Shown here: positions 61,296 to 64,000 of the stretch, piece after piece | How the letters are laid out: each line of letters begins with the position of its first letter | Numbering within the stretch: the stretch's first letter is position 1 | From: an uncultured Alphaproteobacteria bacterium | GTDB lineage: Bacteria; Pseudomonadota; Alphaproteobacteria; RF32; CAG-239 | Direction: 5' to 3' | Assembly: GCA_934254585.1 (NCBI GenBank) | Contig: CAKQLF010000002.1 | Coordinates: 92,933 to 156,932, forward strand | Length of the DNA stretch: 64,000 bases | Made by a program: the position numbers and the translations under genes | The notes under the pieces: model-generated | Databases searched by the model: none | What the model saw: the letters and a program-made list of their open reading frames with translations, nothing else | Told to the model about the DNA's origin: nothing

Positions 61296-61532
61296 TTAAT
61301 CAACATCAAAAGTTTGAGGTTCTTCATTCCAATGCATATCCGGCGGCTGTAATTTGTCAGATTTTTTAAGGTTAATTTCGTGCGGCATTTGTTCAAAGTC
61401 TTCCATAGTCGGCAGCTCCGGTTTGCAACTTACATTATGTTTCATATTGTTGGGAAAAGTGCAGCCGCACCTATCATCTTCCGAACAATCACACTTATGT
61501 TCATAGTCATAAAAACATTTTTCTTTTGCCAT
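61296..61532 (-). CDS. Small Cys-rich protein of unknown function
   Basis: The ATG at 61532 has GGAG eight bases upstream; the frame is open further but earlier codons lie in the greA terminator. The 78-residue product starts MAKEKCFYDYEHKCDCSEDD, has RCGCTFPNN and MKHNVSCKPELP, and ends acidic. The Cys pattern may bind metal. Related short proteins are not known to me. It lies between greA and folA on the minus strand. Confidence 0.65.
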   Translation of the reverse strand: MAKEKCFYDYEHKCDCSEDDRCGCTFPNNMKHNVSCKPELPTMEDFEQMPHEINLKKSDKLQPPDMHWNEEPQTFDVD

Positions 61533-61546
61533 TGTTTTTCTCCACC

Positions 61547-61586
61547 TAAAAAAATAAAATCCAAAAGTTGAAAACTCTCGGATTTT
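61547..61586 (-). terminator. Terminator of greA
   Basis: On the minus strand a stem of about 15 pairs (61586-61572 with 61568-61556), including two G-U pairs, is followed by a T-rich run. It lies about 30 bases after the greA stop. Confidence 0.8.
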
Positions 61587-61617
61587 ATATAAAACTTTTA
61601 TAAAAAGTTTAAAGGAC

Positions 61618-62091
61618 TCAGAGCCATTTAACTTCAATAATTTCATAGGATTTTTTGCCGTTAGGAGCCAAATATTCGGCAATATCGCCAATTTCCTTAC
61701 CAATCAAAGCGCGCGCCAACGGAGATGACAAAGATATTTTATTTTTTTCAATATCCGCTTCATAGTCGCCGACAATTTGATATTCATTTTCTTCATCGGT
61801 ATCAGTGTTTGCAACTAAAACAGTTGCCCCGAAACGCACAATATCTCCGCTCATTTTTGCCGGATCAATAACCTGAGCACGACTAATAACCGCCTCAAGC
61901 TCTTGAATGCGACCCTCGTTAAAACTTTGTTTTTCTTTAGCGGCGGAATATTCGGCATTTTCCGACAAATCACCTTTTGCACGGGCTTCGGCTATTTCGG
62001 CAATAATATTAGGGCGGTCCACACCTTTACGGTTTTTCAATTCTTGTTCCAACTTTTCATAACCAAGTTTAGTCAACGGAAACTTATCCAT
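61618..62091 (-). CDS. greA: Transcription elongation factor GreA
   Basis: The 157-residue protein rescues backtracked RNA polymerase by stimulating transcript cleavage. It has the N-terminal coiled coil (LTKLGYEKLEQELKNRKGVDRP) with the acidic SENAEYSAAKEKQSFNEGRI tip region and the C-terminal FKBP-like domain (GDYEADIEKNKISLSSPLARALIGKEIGD). I chose the ATG at 62091, nine bases after AGGAGG; a GTG two codons earlier is too near the site. A terminator-like hairpin lies 64 bases upstream. Confidence 0.97.
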   Translation of the reverse strand: MDKFPLTKLGYEKLEQELKNRKGVDRPNIIAEIAEARAKGDLSENAEYSAAKEKQSFNEGRIQELEAVISRAQVIDPAKMSGDIVRFGATVLVANTDTDEENEYQIVGDYEADIEKNKISLSSPLARALIGKEIGDIAEYLAPNGKKSYEIIEVKWL

Positions 62092-62154
62092 TTTCACTTA
62101 CCTCCTCTAGTCTAAATAAAAACTCTCGCTTTAAAAATTTCTTTTTAAAAACGT

Positions 62155-62190
62155 TAAAAAATCAGACTGCGAAATATTTCTATTTCACAG
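62155..62190 (-). promoter_or_regulatory. Terminator-like attenuator in the greA leader
   Basis: On the minus strand CTGTGAAATA and TATTTCGCAG form a stem of ten pairs (one G-U) with a GAAA tetraloop, followed by GATTTTTT. It sits between the upstream region and the greA ribosome-binding site. E. coli greA has a leader of this sort that yields the small RNA GraL; whether the same holds here is unknown. Confidence 0.7.
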
Positions 62191-62380
62191 CCGTTTCTCT
62201 TTAATGTTGACTACAATATAGTCTGAATTTTATTTTAAATCAAGTACAATTTAAATCAGCTGCTGATAATTTTTTTTTATTACTTCACATATCTTATCAT
62301 ATATACCGATGATTTAGAATTTGTAATTTTATTTCCGCCACCAATATTACCGCGCGGTAACATAACAGCTTGAAGGTAAC

Positions 62381-62417
62381 AAAAAACAGCAAAGAGTTTC
62401 CCTCTCTGCTGTTTTTT
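62381..62417. terminator. Bidirectional terminator downstream of the 231-aa gene
   Basis: AAAACAGC and GCTGTTTT arms with an inner AGAG/CTCT and TTTC loop give T runs on both strands. The rest of 62190-62437 shows no gene; an open frame at 62280-62471 overlaps this hairpin and is rejected. Confidence 0.8.
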
Positions 62418-62436
62418 AATAAACACTATGCCCAAA

Positions 62437-63132
62437 CTACTTTTGGGACCAAGATGGTATAAACAAAGCATTTTTATCTCGCCTCAGATACCATTCACCT
62501 TTTTCATCTTTGAGCGGAGTATAAAAGAAATCATGCATTTTTACCGGCACTCCCTCTTTCACAGGTTCTCTCAAAAAGTCATCAACATTGTCAGGCATCA
62601 ATAAATTCAGGTCTTGTTCCAAAACCGGAATATAAAGAACGGATTCATCGTCAAAAACAACACACCAAGACATTGTGACAAAGTGCTTGCCCTTACCGAT
62701 TTCATAAAACATACTAAGATAAATACCGTCAATATCAGCATCGTCATTGTCGCCGGCAATCATTTTCCGCAAAATATCTTCATTGGCAATCATTTCCAGA
62801 CCGCGAATAACAATGTTTCCAACATCATTCTGAGTTACAAGATAAAGCTTTTCATCGTGGATAAAAGCATCACCGGCTTTTAACTCGTCATAACTTTCAA
62901 TCGGAGGAAGATCTTCATTTTCATCCGCAAACACCGAACAATAGGCAATTACTCCTTCATCATCGTGTGCCCAAACAAAATACACTTCGTCTTCTTCATC
63001 ATAGACTTTTAATAATTGTGCATTGGTGTTTGATTCGAATACACGCAAAATCAAGTTGGCCTGACTACGACAAAAAACGACGCAACTTTTATCAGCATTG
63101 TGACAAAACTGCAAAATATCCATCTTTTCCAT
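62437..63132 (-). CDS. Uncharacterised acidic protein
   Basis: The 231-residue protein is rich in Asp and Glu and looks soluble and beta-rich: VVFCRSQANLILRVFESNTNAQ, EDEVYFVWAHDDEGVIAYC, and KHFVTMSWCVVFDDESVLYIP. No signal peptide or membrane helix. I recognise no family. Two start codons (Met1 and Met4) are possible, neither with a clear Shine-Dalgarno. It lies alone between greA and the small lipoprotein gene. Confidence 0.7.
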   Translation of the reverse strand: MEKMDILQFCHNADKSCVVFCRSQANLILRVFESNTNAQLLKVYDEEDEVYFVWAHDDEGVIAYCSVFADENEDLPPIESYDELKAGDAFIHDEKLYLVTQNDVGNIVIRGLEMIANEDILRKMIAGDNDDADIDGIYLSMFYEIGKGKHFVTMSWCVVFDDESVLYIPVLEQDLNLLMPDNVDDFLREPVKEGVPVKMHDFFYTPLKDEKGEWYLRRDKNALFIPSWSQK

Positions 63133-63213
63133 AGCAAAAAAAATAATAAAGTTAATAATAAAGAAAATATGAAATTATTATAATCTCTATTATTTTTTTG
63201 TCAAATATTTTGT

Positions 63214-63639
63214 TTAGGGTTTATGACGCGGCGGAATATTATGTTTTTCGGGCTGAACGGGATAATGTTTTGGCAACGGAATTATTTCTTTGTGTTTCGA
63301 CGGAGCTTTGTGAGGCGGCAGTGGTTCCGGTCGAAAATGGTGCGGCGGAAAATGAGGCGGAGTCTGAACGGCAACAGGTTCATAGTATATAGGCTCATTC
63401 ACATAAATCACCGATGTCGTCGGCTGATCCGTAACATAAAAAACCTGCGATTGCTCCGGAGTAACATAGGTTGTGCTCGGAGTCGTATATATAACAGGCT
63501 GAGAGGTGTACACTGTCGGTTGAACCGTGTATATTGCCGGTTGCGTAACAGAAGCGTCGTCATAATAAACATCTTGAGCCGGTTGATAGGTTGAGCACCC
63601 TACAAGTCCAAACAAAAGCATCAGAATAAAATTTTTCAT
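63214..63639 (-). CDS. Putative Pro/Tyr-rich lipoprotein
   Basis: The 141-residue protein has a lipoprotein signal FILMLLFGLVGC with the lipid Cys at about residue 15. The mature part has repeats of the kind YTVQPTVYTSQPVIYTTP and a His/Pro-rich tail (PPHFPPHHFRPEPLPPHK). It is likely a disordered, surface-exposed or periplasmic linker-like protein. GGAG precedes the ATG. No family is known to me. Confidence 0.75.
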   Translation of the reverse strand: MKNFILMLLFGLVGCSTYQPAQDVYYDDASVTQPAIYTVQPTVYTSQPVIYTTPSTTYVTPEQSQVFYVTDQPTTSVIYVNEPIYYEPVAVQTPPHFPPHHFRPEPLPPHKAPSKHKEIIPLPKHYPVQPEKHNIPPRHKP

Positions 63640-63852
63640 TATTTCTCCTTTTCTGTTTCAATTATAGACTAATTTAAGAGCAATAAACAGGGCAAAAAAA
63701 TTTTTTTTATTTTTTGTGGATAAATAGCTAAAATAGTCCTTGACTTTTTTACAAATATATGGCAATAGTCTTTTCGTATTTGCCACGCTGTGTTTTTACG
63801 ATTTACGAAAAACCTCGCAACGGTGTAAGGAGTATAAAACGATGCAGATACT

Positions 63853-63942
63853 GGAGAGGTGGCAGAGCGGTTTAATGCAGCGGTCTTGAAAACCGTCGAG
63901 GATGCGAGTCCTCCCAGAGTTCGAATCTCTGCCTCTCCGCCA
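63853..63942 (+). tRNA. tRNA-Ser (anticodon TGA)
   Basis: The acceptor stem GGAGAGG (63853-63859) pairs with CCTCTCC (63932-63938); G73 and CCA are encoded. The anticodon loop CTTGAAA gives TGA. A long variable arm marks a class II tRNA. Confidence 0.97.
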
Positions 63943-63952
63943 ATTGTTGTTC

Positions 63953-63982
63953 AAAAAGCCTTGGTTTGCCAAGGCTTTTTTG
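63953..63982 (+). terminator. Intrinsic terminator of tRNA-Ser
   Basis: A 12-bp perfect stem AAAAAGCCTTGG/CCAAGGCTTTTT with a TTTG loop is followed by T residues. Confidence 0.93.
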
Positions 63983-64000
63983 TTGTTTAACTCCAAGCTT

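Noticed and set aside
62280..62471. Sixty-three codon open frame
   Set aside because: It overlaps the bidirectional terminator and the end of the 231-residue gene and has no start signal.

Overview
The window is one continuous stretch of a bacterial chromosome. It is AT-rich and gene-dense, and holds core genes for lipid, wall, tRNA, folate and translation functions beside patches of unfamiliar surface-protein genes. The repertoire (TolB, an acpP-fabF-mltG string, a Psd/PgpA pair, a RuvX-like nuclease, an outer-membrane autotransporter) says Gram-negative. The AT bias, dispersed palindromic repeats and pilin-like proteins sharing the core GRSMIEMLG...GYSKAM suggest an uncultured, host- or gut-associated alphaproteobacterium. 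That placement is inference from general resemblance, not a computed result. L-lactate dehydrogenase and a FucO-type alcohol dehydrogenase suggest fermentative capacity.

Layout. 1-5 kb (mostly minus): rlpA (cut by the window edge), an MltB-like transglycosylase, mscL, glyA, rpiB, then tRNA-Cys and tRNA-Asn. 5-14 kb: pgpA, an unknown 567-aa gene, mltG-fabF-acpP, lactate dehydrogenase, mtaB-like, ftsY and an unknown gene. 14-16.3 kb: a cysteine-rich exported protein whose promoter lies in a 197-bp element with 38-bp inverted ends. 16.3-27.5 kb: ruvX, tolB, fucO, DUF4139 and DUF1294 genes, two exported unknowns, a small gene under a palindromic promoter, lon and an unknown 482-aa gene. 27.5-35.3 kb: a palindromic repeat locus, a U32 peptidase, metK, mtnN, a GT-C-like membrane protein and an unknown gene. 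35.3-43.6 kb: a pilin-like gene behind a CT microsatellite, a 163-bp tandem repeat, the glycogen cluster glgB-glgX-malQ and a DUF2934 protein. 43.8-51.5 kb: a fused LplT-Aas protein, a subtilase autotransporter, psd and tRNA-Leu. 51.5-59.5 kb: pilin-like genes with structured leader RNAs, a repeat-bearing unknown gene between two copies of the uppP 3' end, uppP, an M23 peptidase, xseA and a tandem pilin pair. 59.5-64 kb: palindromic repeats, thyA-folA, greA behind an attenuator-like leader, small unknowns and tRNA-Ser.

Most interesting is the pilin-like family (four genes) and its control elements. Two of the loci have a roughly 200-nt leader RNA with a shared promoter at the same spacing, a conserved 5' hairpin, two long-range helices that are kept although their sequences differ, and an intrinsic terminator about 30 nt before the start codon. 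A third has promoter, Shine-Dalgarno and ATG followed by a CT tract that puts the pilin frame out of phase; losing one CT would join them. Two of the genes carry N-terminal leaders derived from a dispersed palindromic repeat. A second, 100-bp palindromic element sits at the 3' ends of three minus-strand genes and encodes the last eight residues of MalQ.
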